Positions 35,377 to 44,253 of a stretch of DNA of 64,000 nt are shown here, one piece after another (positions within the stretch are counted from its first letter, which is position 1; the number at the start of each line of letters is the position of its first letter). This DNA is from Paenibacillus terrae (lineage in GTDB: Bacteria; Bacillota; Bacilli; Paenibacillales; Paenibacillaceae): assembly GCF_000943545.1 (NCBI RefSeq), contig NZ_JTHP01000007.1, forward strand, positions 1 to 64,000, given 5' to 3'. Position numbers and translations under genes: made by a program. The notes under the pieces were generated by a model. That model saw nothing but the letters and a program-made list of their open reading frames with translations, ran no database searches and had not been told where the DNA came from.

Positions 35377-36122
35377 CATTAGGCTCCTGCCATTTCATAT
35401 TGGGTGAGTTATGGGGCGCGGAGGGTTTAGAGACCGCTACGCACTCCATTTGATCTTCCGATCGCTGTTGCAGTGGGATTCTTGGATGATATAAAACATT
35501 CCAAGGTAAGAATCCCACTGCAAAGGCGAACGCTAGCGCTTCTTCAGATTCAAATGGACCGCTTCGCTGCTGACCACCGTGTCCATAAAGTCACCCTAAT
35601 TTAAAAAAAGGGAACTCAGGGCATGAAGTGCCCCGCTACGCGGGTTACGCGGTCGGATGCACGCCCAGCACGATATGGAGATAAGAGCTACTTGAATACG
35701 TTATTTGCCGATAAGAACAGCTTGACGGCTTTGAAGGATAGGAACTGCTGGGCGAGTGCTATGATGACTGTTACCTGCCTGACTTGATTACGGCAAGCCG
35801 TTGCCAGTCTGAGTTAATGCTGGCAGCACAGCACTCCAGCATCAAAGCCAACACAGTACTCCGCCATCGCGCCCTAGCCCACGGGTAGTTATCGCTGGAA
35901 TGCGTGCCCGGCGTGAAGTTCGCGGCGATAGGGCGCAGCTATTGCCATGCAGTTTTACCTTCCCCCACCCTATGGCAGGGGAAATTCTTTTTGGCGGCGG
36001 GTAGCAAGCGGAGGGTAGGATTTGAATCTGGAGAAGCGGCAGCGTTCGCCTTTGACGAGGGATTCCGCCCTCTTACAGGGCTTATTTAATCAAGGAATCC
36101 CACGTCAACAGCGATCGGAAGA
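35377..36122. other. Long intergenic gap in EPS module I, rich in repeats and hairpins
   Basis: This gap is exceptional inside an otherwise dense operon. It holds one full dispersed element at its left end (35430-35573) and most of another in the opposite orientation at its right end (36011-36140). The middle (35574-36010) has a hairpin pair GCGCCCTA/TAGGGCGC (about 35867-35939) but no open frame I would call a gene. A promoter for the genes to the left may lie here. Confidence 0.6.
35430..35573 (-). repeat. Dispersed structured element, copy R1
   Basis: About 140 bases, reading on the minus strand. It shares with R4 (50314-50456) more than nine of ten bases, including the central hairpin GTGGGATTCTT/AAGAATCCCAC, the block GCGTTCGCCTTTG and the end CAACAGCGATCG. 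The outer arms are TCCATTTGA and TCAAATGGA. Confidence 0.9.
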
Positions 36123-36140
36123 TCAAATCCGTCCCGAAGC
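36011..36140 (+). repeat. Dispersed structured element, copy R2
   Basis: Reads on the + strand with the shared blocks TTTGAATCTGGAGAAGCG, AGCGTTCGCCTTTG and CAACAGCGATCG, but the central hairpin is different (GGGATTCC/GGAATCCC) and the outer arms are GGATTTGA/TCAAATCC. It overlaps the last codons and the stop of the gene at 36123, so it supplies that stop. Confidence 0.88.
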
Positions 36141-37391
36141 GGCCTCCCCCCTCCAAACTGAAATTTCCCTCTGCCTCTGCTTTTCTTCCGTCATCTGCAT
36201 ATTAAAATGGTCTGCTCCTTTAAGCTGGGCAGCCGCCATATCCGCCACCAATGTCACACTCGACTCCATCGGGACAAAACGGTATTTATAAGCCGTAAGC
36301 CGATGGTCCGTTTCATGAAATAAAATATCCTGCGCGTAGTTGCCCCAACGATCCTTTGGCATTAAGTCAATCGTCATGCCGGCATGTGCGGAGGGCAGCA
36401 GCATATTGGAGCCGTGAATGCCGATCACTAATCGGCTGGCTGCATACACCTCGCATACCCGCAGCTCACTTTCCCGGTCGAAGCGTGCGACACGTTCGTC
36501 CGTAATCCATGCCGGGAAGCTCCCGGTGCGACCCAATCCAGCAACCGTAAAACGGTAATCCGGAAAGGATTCCTGCATCCTGCGGAACAACCGGATGATT
36601 TTGCGGCGCTGATGATAAATCAGCGGTTTAAGCCAACGTTTGAGCTGCGGAAATTTCTGCACTGCCCGTGCGATATGATGGCTGCCGCTCCACAAGCGGT
36701 CTTCCCTCCATACGAAGGTAATGCGCGGCTCCGACTCACGCCCCTCCTCATAACGGGGGATGCCCGTAAACTGCTCAATATCGAACTGACTAGGGTGTGA
36801 ATACGCCGGACTGACATAGACCTCATCAAAACGTACCAGTTCCTCTATCATCCGATGATGCAGCACCGGATAAAAGTTGCGGGCCTTGCTGAACGGCACA
36901 TCGACTGTCCAGATTTCAGCCACACATGCGGGAACCATCCACTCCAGCGATTTTTGCACAATAACGACGATGCCCAGTTCCGGCGATTGTTCATATTCTC
37001 GTTGTACATTCAGCAGCTTGAGCAAGGCGTGACCATACAAATAATCAATCGTATTGACGATGATGACGCGCTTAAAGGGTTTCATTGTATGCACGGTCAT
37101 GCCGACCGCCAAATCATAGGAAGGACTCAGCAACGATTGCCGCAAGGGCTCTCCGAGCCATTTTCTCGATTTCGCATCTCCGGTTAGTGTATAGTTAGGC
37201 ATTTCTACCCGATAGGGTGAATACGTCGCATGCCCGACCCGCATATCCTCGATATATTCACGTCCACAGCCCTCACACCAAGTGCTGACACATACATGAA
37301 TTCCCTGCCACAGCACCTCTCCGCCCCTTACCTTACCTCCACAATGCGGACATTGTCCCTCATGCTGAACAAACGGTTTAATGGGTATCAT
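36123..37391 (-). CDS. Putative glycosyltransferase with N-terminal zinc ribbon (GT61-like)
   Basis: The 422-residue protein begins with four Cys in two pairs (CPHCGGK ... CEGCGRE, residues 13-50), a likely zinc ribbon, unusual for a glycosyltransferase. The rest resembles a GT-B fold; the late motif GIHGSNMLLPSAHAGMTIDL resembles the HGAxLxNxxF...G..vIEl stretch of GT61/DUF563 enzymes. I chose the ATG at 37391, after GGAGAG. Its C-terminal codons lie inside dispersed element R2, so the natural end may have been altered. Another kind of sugar-modifying enzyme is possible. Confidence 0.6.
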   Translation of the reverse strand: MIPIKPFVQHEGQCPHCGGKVRGGEVLWQGIHVCVSTWCEGCGREYIEDMRVGHATYSPYRVEMPNYTLTGDAKSRKWLGEPLRQSLLSPSYDLAVGMTVHTMKPFKRVIIVNTIDYLYGHALLKLLNVQREYEQSPELGIVVIVQKSLEWMVPACVAEIWTVDVPFSKARNFYPVLHHRMIEELVRFDEVYVSPAYSHPSQFDIEQFTGIPRYEEGRESEPRITFVWREDRLWSGSHHIARAVQKFPQLKRWLKPLIYHQRRKIIRLFRRMQESFPDYRFTVAGLGRTGSFPAWITDERVARFDRESELRVCEVYAASRLVIGIHGSNMLLPSAHAGMTIDLMPKDRWGNYAQDILFHETDHRLTAYKYRFVPMESSVTLVADMAAAQLKGADHFNMQMTEEKQRQREISVWRGEAASGRI

Positions 37392-38721
37392 GATTGTTCT
37401 CTCCAACTTTCGGTACTGTAATGTGAACACGCCAGAAGGTCAGGATCGACTTCATCATCCAGCCCAAATTGGCTTTGACTTCCTTAAACAGCAAATCTAA
37501 TAGAAATACAGATATCGTAAAAGACAAGATGGTCGCCACCAGCGAGCCTCGAACACCAAGCAACGGGATAAGCGCATAATTTAAAGCCACATTCGTGACC
37601 GCACCCACGATCGAGGTCAGCAGCGTATATTTGAACAAATTTTCATTCGTGATAAACAAGCTTTTGGCAACACTGAAATTGGTAAAAAACAGACGAATCG
37701 CAAACAGCGACAGCAACGAACCAGCCTCGGTAAATTCCCGCCCATACAGCACGACCACCACCCATTGGGACAGAAAAAATAACGGTATCGAGGTCACCAG
37801 AAAGCAAATAAACATCAGTCGGTACACGTTGGACAACGTTTGTCTGTATTCGTCGCTCCCTTTCATCTTGGAACGGGTCACCACCGGGGCATATGCTGTG
37901 GTAAGAACGACCGGAATGAAGCCCAGCACTTCAATAAGACGGAGCGCAACAGAATATTGCCCCACCGCCGCATCTCCCAGCATCTCGCCGATAATGACCT
38001 GATCGATCCGTGCCTGTACATATACAGCGGAGGATGACAAAATAAGCGGCCAACTGTGATTCATAATTCGTCGTGCTGTGGTTAGGCTGAACGTCCACTT
38101 GTGCATACGCCGTCCTTCCTTACGGAAGAAATACAGCAGAATCAGACTTCCGAGCAGAAACTCGCCATGAGCGCACAGCGCCACCACCCAGATGGGGACA
38201 CCGGACAACAATAAAATGATTTTAACGGTGGAGCTGAGGACAAAGGCTGTGTTCTTGGCAATGACCGTGTATTTGGACAACATCTGCGCCCGAAACCAGT
38301 AGTCGATGATATCGAACAACTGAAACACCGAGGCCGTCGCCAGAATCAGATTGATCAACCGTACGGAACTATCCTCCGGTCTGAGCAGCGAAATGAAGGA
38401 GCATGACAAGACAATGGCTACCAAAGTACCCGCCAGCTTCAGCAGAATCGCCGTACCCAATAACTCCTGCTCATCCTTGGGGTCCTTGACGAGATCGCGC
38501 ACCAATATAGAATCAAAACCAAGCGTCGTGAAGATCAGGAACATCCCGAAAAAAGATTCCGCATAATTCCATTTCCCCAGTTCCTCCGGTCCGAGCACTC
38601 TCGCCATGATAATGCTGACCGCCAGCCCAAACACCATGCGGATCATTTTGTCGCCGAACAGCCAAGACGTATTCGCCAGCAGACTTCTGCGCGATTTGGC
38701 GCGATTTTTGACTAATGTCAT
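37378..38721 (-). CDS. Polysaccharide flippase (Wzx-like, module I)
   Basis: The 447-residue protein has 12-14 predicted membrane segments and the MATE/MOP-type flippase opening NTSWLFGDKMIRMVFGLAVS, IIMARVLGPEELGKWNYAES. It should move the undecaprenyl-linked repeat unit across the membrane. I chose the ATG at 38721, with GGAG eight bases before; the open frame extends 40 codons further upstream without a site. It overlaps the downstream GT61-like gene by 14 bases. A second flippase lies in module II. Confidence 0.92.
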   Translation of the reverse strand: MTLVKNRAKSRRSLLANTSWLFGDKMIRMVFGLAVSIIMARVLGPEELGKWNYAESFFGMFLIFTTLGFDSILVRDLVKDPKDEQELLGTAILLKLAGTLVAIVLSCSFISLLRPEDSSVRLINLILATASVFQLFDIIDYWFRAQMLSKYTVIAKNTAFVLSSTVKIILLLSGVPIWVVALCAHGEFLLGSLILLYFFRKEGRRMHKWTFSLTTARRIMNHSWPLILSSSAVYVQARIDQVIIGEMLGDAAVGQYSVALRLIEVLGFIPVVLTTAYAPVVTRSKMKGSDEYRQTLSNVYRLMFICFLVTSIPLFFLSQWVVVVLYGREFTEAGSLLSLFAIRLFFTNFSVAKSLFITNENLFKYTLLTSIVGAVTNVALNYALIPLLGVRGSLVATILSFTISVFLLDLLFKEVKANLGWMMKSILTFWRVHITVPKVGENNHDTH

Positions 38722-38844
38722 AAGCTCTACTCCATCTTGAAAAATGACCTTTCGCACGGCTCCATAGCATGCTGTTCTGCCGATGCGACTACAATAATGT
38801 ACAGCGAAGAGACCTCCCGGCCAGGCGGGCGGTCCCTCCATGTC

Positions 38845-40793
<1,949 letters not shown>

Positions 40794-40824
40794 GCTTTCC
40801 CCTACCCTTCCTGTTGGAGTGAAT

Positions 40825-41523
40825 TTAAAATGCATCGTTGGAGCCCAATAGCACCCGGAACGTTTTCAGCATGATGATAATATCCGTGCGTAAACTGCGT
40901 CTGGATATGTATTCCAGATCCAGCTCTACCATCTGGTTAAAGCTCAGATGATTACGACCGCTGACCTGCCATAGGCCGGTACAGCCTGGCGTAACCGTCA
41001 GACGCAGCTTATCCCTTACCGTATAATCATCGACTTCTCTGGGTAGCGGGGGTCTGGGCCCTACCAGACTCATCTGCCCACGCAGTACATTCAGCAGTTG
41101 CGGTAGCTCGTCAATACTCGTTCTGCGGAGAAAGCGCCCAATTCGGGTGATGCGTGGATCATCCCGCATTTTGAACATTGCACCTTCGATTTCATTTTCC
41201 AGCAGCAGCGTGGACAATCTGTCCTCGGCATCGGACACCATGGAACGAAATTTAATCATGCGAAACGGCCGTTCATTTTTACCAATACGAACTTGATAAA
41301 ATAACGCGCTTCCTCTCGGGTCCTCCAGCTTAATCAGCAAAATCACGAGCAGAAATACCGGGCACAGCACGATTAATCCAATGAACGACAGCACGATGTC
41401 CATACTTCGCTTCACGAACGGATATACGCTCAATCCTTGCCGGCGTTCAAGCCCATGAGCGGCCGAATACACTTCCACTGATGTACTCAAAGCTTCGGCC
41501 TCGTTCGAGTGGGAAGAAGACAC
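40825..41523 (-). CDS. Undecaprenyl-phosphate sugar-1-phosphate transferase (initiating enzyme, copy 1)
   Basis: The 232-residue protein has one membrane helix (residues about 38-62) and the catalytic domain of monotopic phosphoglycosyl transferases: [82 protein letters not shown]. It puts the first sugar phosphate on undecaprenyl phosphate. The start is a GTG after GAGGTGAT. A close relative lies at 62008-62706, so the cluster has two initiating enzymes, each next to a BY-kinase. Confidence 0.94.
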   Translation of the reverse strand: MSSSHSNEAEALSTSVEVYSAAHGLERRQGLSVYPFVKRSMDIVLSFIGLIVLCPVFLLVILLIKLEDPRGSALFYQVRIGKNERPFRMIKFRSMVSDAEDRLSTLLLENEIEGAMFKMRDDPRITRIGRFLRRTSIDELPQLLNVLRGQMSLVGPRPPLPREVDDYTVRDKLRLTVTPGCTGLWQVSGRNHLSFNQMVELDLEYISRRSLRTDIIIMLKTFRVLLGSNDAF

Positions 41524-41609
41524 TGCTCATCACCTCAGTTTCCGATTGATAAGTATTATTTATTCATTGTTAAAAGAATTTTATTAACTCTCATTTCCTT
41601 CCTTTCTGT

Positions 41610-42296
41610 TCATGTCAGGTTGCGTTCCTCCATGCCGCGTTCGGCACGAGTATTTGATCGTTTCACGTTGTTGAGCACCACGCCCAAAATACGTGCCTTT
41701 ACTCTTTCCAAATTTGCCTTTGCTTTCTTAACGAGATCCTTTTTGACCTTTCCTGCCTGCACCACCAAAATCACTCCGTCACACATAGCGCTTATAATGA
41801 AGCCATCCGGAAAGGACAGCAATGGCGGCGTATCCATTAAAATCACATCATAATGCTCCTTCAGCTCAGCCAATAGAGCGTTCATTCTGCGAGAGCTGAG
41901 CATTTCGGACGGATTCGGCGGAGTCGGTCCGGCTGTAATGGCATACAGATGATCGATCCCGGTTTCCTGAACCACTTCCTGCCATGGCTGCTGGTTGGCC
42001 AGGACCCGCGTCAGACCCGTATGATTACGCAAGCCGAACATGTGGTGCAAGGAAGAGCAGCGCAAATCCATGTCCATAACCAGCACCTTTTTCCCCTCTT
42101 GCGCATACGTTACAGCCAAATTGCTAATCGTGACCGTCCTGCCTTCACCCGCCTGAGCTGATGCGACCATCATAACCTCAATCGGCTCATCTATAGAAGA
42201 AAACTGGATGTTCGTGCGAAGCATACGGTACTCCTCCGAAACAGGAGATTGGGCATGCAGGGATGTGACGAGCTGGTTATTGATTAGTCGCGGCAT
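41610..42296 (-). CDS. CpsD/CapB-type tyrosine kinase-like protein with altered P-loop
   Basis: The 228-residue protein follows the BY-kinase layout: EEYRMLRTNIQF, Walker A region SAQAGEGRTV (46-55), Walker A' VLVMDMDLRCSSLHHMFG, Walker B VILMDTPPLLSFPDG. In active kinases the P-loop reads GEGKS/T; here Arg53 replaces the Lys that holds the ATP phosphates, and Val55 replaces Thr. The usual C-terminal Tyr cluster is absent (the end is NTRAERGMEERNLT). It may be weakly active or a regulatory partner of the Wzz-type protein encoded upstream, whose gene overlaps its start by 20 bases. Confidence 0.9.
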   Translation of the reverse strand: MPRLINNQLVTSLHAQSPVSEEYRMLRTNIQFSSIDEPIEVMMVASAQAGEGRTVTISNLAVTYAQEGKKVLVMDMDLRCSSLHHMFGLRNHTGLTRVLANQQPWQEVVQETGIDHLYAITAGPTPPNPSEMLSSRRMNALLAELKEHYDVILMDTPPLLSFPDGFIISAMCDGVILVVQAGKVKKDLVKKAKANLERVKARILGVVLNNVKRSNTRAERGMEERNLT

Positions 42297-43026
42297 ATTG
42301 TCCTTCACCTACCTGTTTGGGAGTTGTAGCTGAACCGTCGGAGCGTTTGTCTTCTTTTTTCATTTTCGTAATCAGGGACAGGGTAGGCAGGCTGAGTTCT
42401 TTTTCAACGTCCTCTTCATTTTTAAAGGTATCGTCCAGCACTTCCAGCAAAAACGCCAAGCCTATACCCAGCAACAAGGAGGCGGAAAAAGCAATAAGCA
42501 TCTGTATAGCGGGATTACTGTTCACAGGAACAGCCGGTTCAGTCAGACTGGCTTCGCTTAGAATCGTGACGTTGTCCATTTTCATGATAGAGGGAATTTG
42601 TCGTTTGAATACTTTGGCTATCGCATTTACGGTTTTGACAGCCTTCGTATACGATAAATCACGGATTGTTAAATCCATGACCTGTGAATCACCTGCGGTG
42701 TTTACTCTTAATTTTTGCGTCAGAACTGACGGAGTGACCTTGAGATCGGGGAAGCTGGCGACCACCTGGTCCATAATTGCCGAGGACATCATAATTTGCT
42801 TATAGGAGTTCGTTAAGGCTATATTCGTTTGAACGACACTGTAATCGACGACACCCGCACGATCCGGCCTTGGCGTCTGGTTGATAATAAGCTTCGCTGT
42901 CGCTTCATAAATCTGAGGGGTAAAATATACATTTTTCACGCCCACCACAGCACATACCAACAATACGATACCGCTAATCAACCATATTCTTTTTCGGATC
43001 ATACGAATGTACTCTTTCAGCTGCAC
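42277..43026 (-). CDS. Wzz/YveK-type chain-length regulator and kinase activator
   Basis: The protein has two membrane helices (residues about 15-35 and 170-190) around an extracytoplasmic domain, and a Pro-containing stretch before the second helix (LTEPAVPVNSNPAI), as in co-polymerases of the Wzz family. I chose the GTG at 43026, with AGAGAGGA eight bases before, because it makes VQLKEYIRMIRKRIW the N-terminus, as in relatives; ATGs at 43089 and 43134 lack ribosome binding sites. It is the first gene of the module I operon and activates the kinase that follows. Confidence 0.9.
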   Translation of the reverse strand: MQLKEYIRMIRKRIWLISGIVLLVCAVVGVKNVYFTPQIYEATAKLIINQTPRPDRAGVVDYSVVQTNIALTNSYKQIMMSSAIMDQVVASFPDLKVTPSVLTQKLRVNTAGDSQVMDLTIRDLSYTKAVKTVNAIAKVFKRQIPSIMKMDNVTILSEASLTEPAVPVNSNPAIQMLIAFSASLLLGIGLAFLLEVLDDTFKNEEDVEKELSLPTLSLITKMKKEDKRSDGSATTPKQVGEGQYAATNQ

Positions 43027-43131
43027 AAGACCAGTCCTCTCTGATTGACTTGTTTTCGATGCAATGACGCTTGTACTGATCCTCTGCATAGCATGACCAT
43101 ATAATCTATAGTAAAATGTTGTATAATAGCG

Positions 43132-43192
43132 CATAGAGGGTCTAGCCAGCGAATAAGCACAAGTGCTAAACCATCGGTGGCCTCCCAGGGTA
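43132..43192 (-). ncRNA. Structured leader resembling the Bacillales eps-associated (EAR) antitermination RNA
   Basis: In the leader of the EPS operon, GGTTTAGC pairs with GCTAGACC, and inside lies AGCAC-tt-GTGCT, whose arms compete or form a pseudoknot with the outer stem. The core TAGCACTTGTGCTTATTCG resembles what I remember of the EAR element of Bacillales eps operons, which lets RNA polymerase read through terminators. This identity is from memory; only the pairing and the position are seen directly. Confidence 0.5.
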
Positions 43193-43229
43193 TATGAACG
43201 ATAACATATGGTTAAAACTATAAAATATA

Positions 43230-43283
43230 GATACGTTATGTATCTTACATAACTAATTTATGATACAAAACGTATCTTGTCAA
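43230..43283 (-). promoter_or_regulatory. Promoter and double palindromic operator of EPS module I
   Basis: On the minus strand TTGACA (43283-43278) and TAAATT (43260-43255) are 17 bp apart, with the perfect palindrome GATAC-N5-GTATC (43262-43276) in the spacer. A second perfect copy (43230-43244) lies downstream of the -10 box, 32 bp from the first. The same design stands before the lasso operon. A protein bound here would block RNA polymerase. The divergent XRE gene begins 54 bases to the right and is the obvious candidate for the DNA-binding protein. Confidence 0.88.
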
Positions 43284-43336
43284 GCGTAAAATTGCTTTTT
43301 TTTCTTTCTCAACCTTGCATTCAGGAGGAATATCAG

Positions 43337-43705
43337 ATGAATTATGGCACCCGCATCGCTGAATTACGGGAATATAAGGGATTAAAACAAGAGGAACTAG
43401 CGCAATCCCTCGGAATTACGCGGGCGGCTCTTTCTCACTATGAAAAAAACCGGCGCAAGCCAGATTTTGAGATACTGACCAAGCTTGCAGACATTTTCGG
43501 GGTATCCATTGATTACTTGGTAGGACGCACTAGCCATCCAGCAGCAATTTTGGATTCAGCTGTGAGGGAATTTGTGGACCAGTTGGAGCTGTCCGATGAA
43601 GATATCCTGCAACGTTTTAATTTGACCATTGATGGACGAACTTTGTCTGAGGAAGAAGCCAAGCGTTTTATCGCGTTTGTCCGCATGGAACGAATGATGG
43701 AATAA
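43337..43705 (+). CDS. XRE-family repressor divergent from the EPS operon
   Basis: The 122-residue product has an N-terminal Cro/C1 helix-turn-helix (RIAELREYKGLKQEELAQSL, ITRAALSHYEKNRRKPDFEI, LADIFGVSIDYLVGR) and a C-terminal helical part of about 55 residues (SDEDILQRFNLTIDGRTLSE, AKRFIAFVRMERMM) that may mediate dimer formation. The ATG at 43337 has AGGAGG upstream. It sits next to two GATAC-N5-GTATC palindromes and is transcribed away from the EPS operon, the classic place for an autoregulating repressor. The same palindromes before the lasso operon suggest it controls both. A signal ligand or anti-repressor is not apparent. Confidence 0.9.
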   Translation: MNYGTRIAELREYKGLKQEELAQSLGITRAALSHYEKNRRKPDFEILTKLADIFGVSIDYLVGRTSHPAAILDSAVREFVDQLELSDEDILQRFNLTIDGRTLSEEEAKRFIAFVRMERMME

Positions 43706-43718
43706 AGAAGGGTGGGAG

Positions 43719-43762
43719 CCGGTTCACTCCTAATTTTAAGCAGTGCCGGCAACCGGTATTTT
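43719..43762 (+). terminator. Probable terminator of the XRE gene
   Basis: CCGGTT (43719-43724) pairs with AACCGG (43751-43756), followed by TATTTT on the + strand. The loop is long, so the strength is uncertain. Confidence 0.45.
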
Positions 43763-43943
43763 ACAAGCTCTTATCCTTTCGGTCCTTGGTTCCGTCAGCT
43801 TCGCTCTGTAGACAATGCGGCATCCTGATGCCGCATTGAAGCAAAATATCCCGGATGTCCAAGTGGACGACAGGTTTGTCTACTTTCCGTTCGTTGTTTC
43901 GTAGAAGAGGGTTGTCCATCCCTGATTCAGTCTCCTTGTTCAT
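43761..43943 (-). CDS. Possible 60-residue protein convergent with the XRE gene
   Basis: The frame starts with ATG after GAGGT at nine bases and codes a charged peptide (MNKETESGMDNPLLRNNERK, DKPVVHLDIRDILLQCGIRM). No membrane segment is seen. It contains a perfect 11-bp hairpin arm pair (43814-43837). Position between the EPS regulator and the glycosidase operon makes a regulatory peptide conceivable, but a chance frame is also possible. Confidence 0.3.
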   Translation of the reverse strand: MNKETESGMDNPLLRNNERKVDKPVVHLDIRDILLQCGIRMPHCLQSEADGTKDRKDKSL

Positions 43944-44253
43944 TCGGCACTTACCTCACTTTATCATTCTTGGTCACCGGAAAGAGAATCCCCACAAACC
44001 ATGTATGTATAGTTATGAGCAAAACTATTATATATGAATACATACCTGTAATGTTGTCGTCTTATGGCGAGAAAATTAAAGGATTTTCGGATTTTCTTCT
44101 GAAATATACGCAATGAACTTCCAAATCAGAACCTTTTACAGATAAAAAAGAACCTGTCAGGTCCTACTTTCTCCTGATAGGTTCTTTGGCATTCTATTTT
44201 CGGTTGCATGTAAGGTATTCTTCGACGCTGGTCCTACTCTGTATCTGTCCTGA
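43944..44253. other. Intergenic region right of the glycosidase operon end
   Basis: An AT-rich stretch that holds the terminator of the glycosidase operon (44143-44187). No gene seen. Confidence 0.5.
44143..44187. terminator. Terminator of the glycosidase operon
   Basis: AAAGAACCTATCAGG and CCTGACAGGTTCTTT on the minus strand pair almost fully around a ten-base loop and are followed by TTTT. It lies 66 bases after the stop of the gene at 44254. Confidence 0.88.

Noticed and set aside
43814-43837. Perfect hairpin AATGCGGCATC/GATGCCGCATT as a terminator
   Set aside because: No T-tract follows on either strand. It may be structural but cannot be called a terminator.
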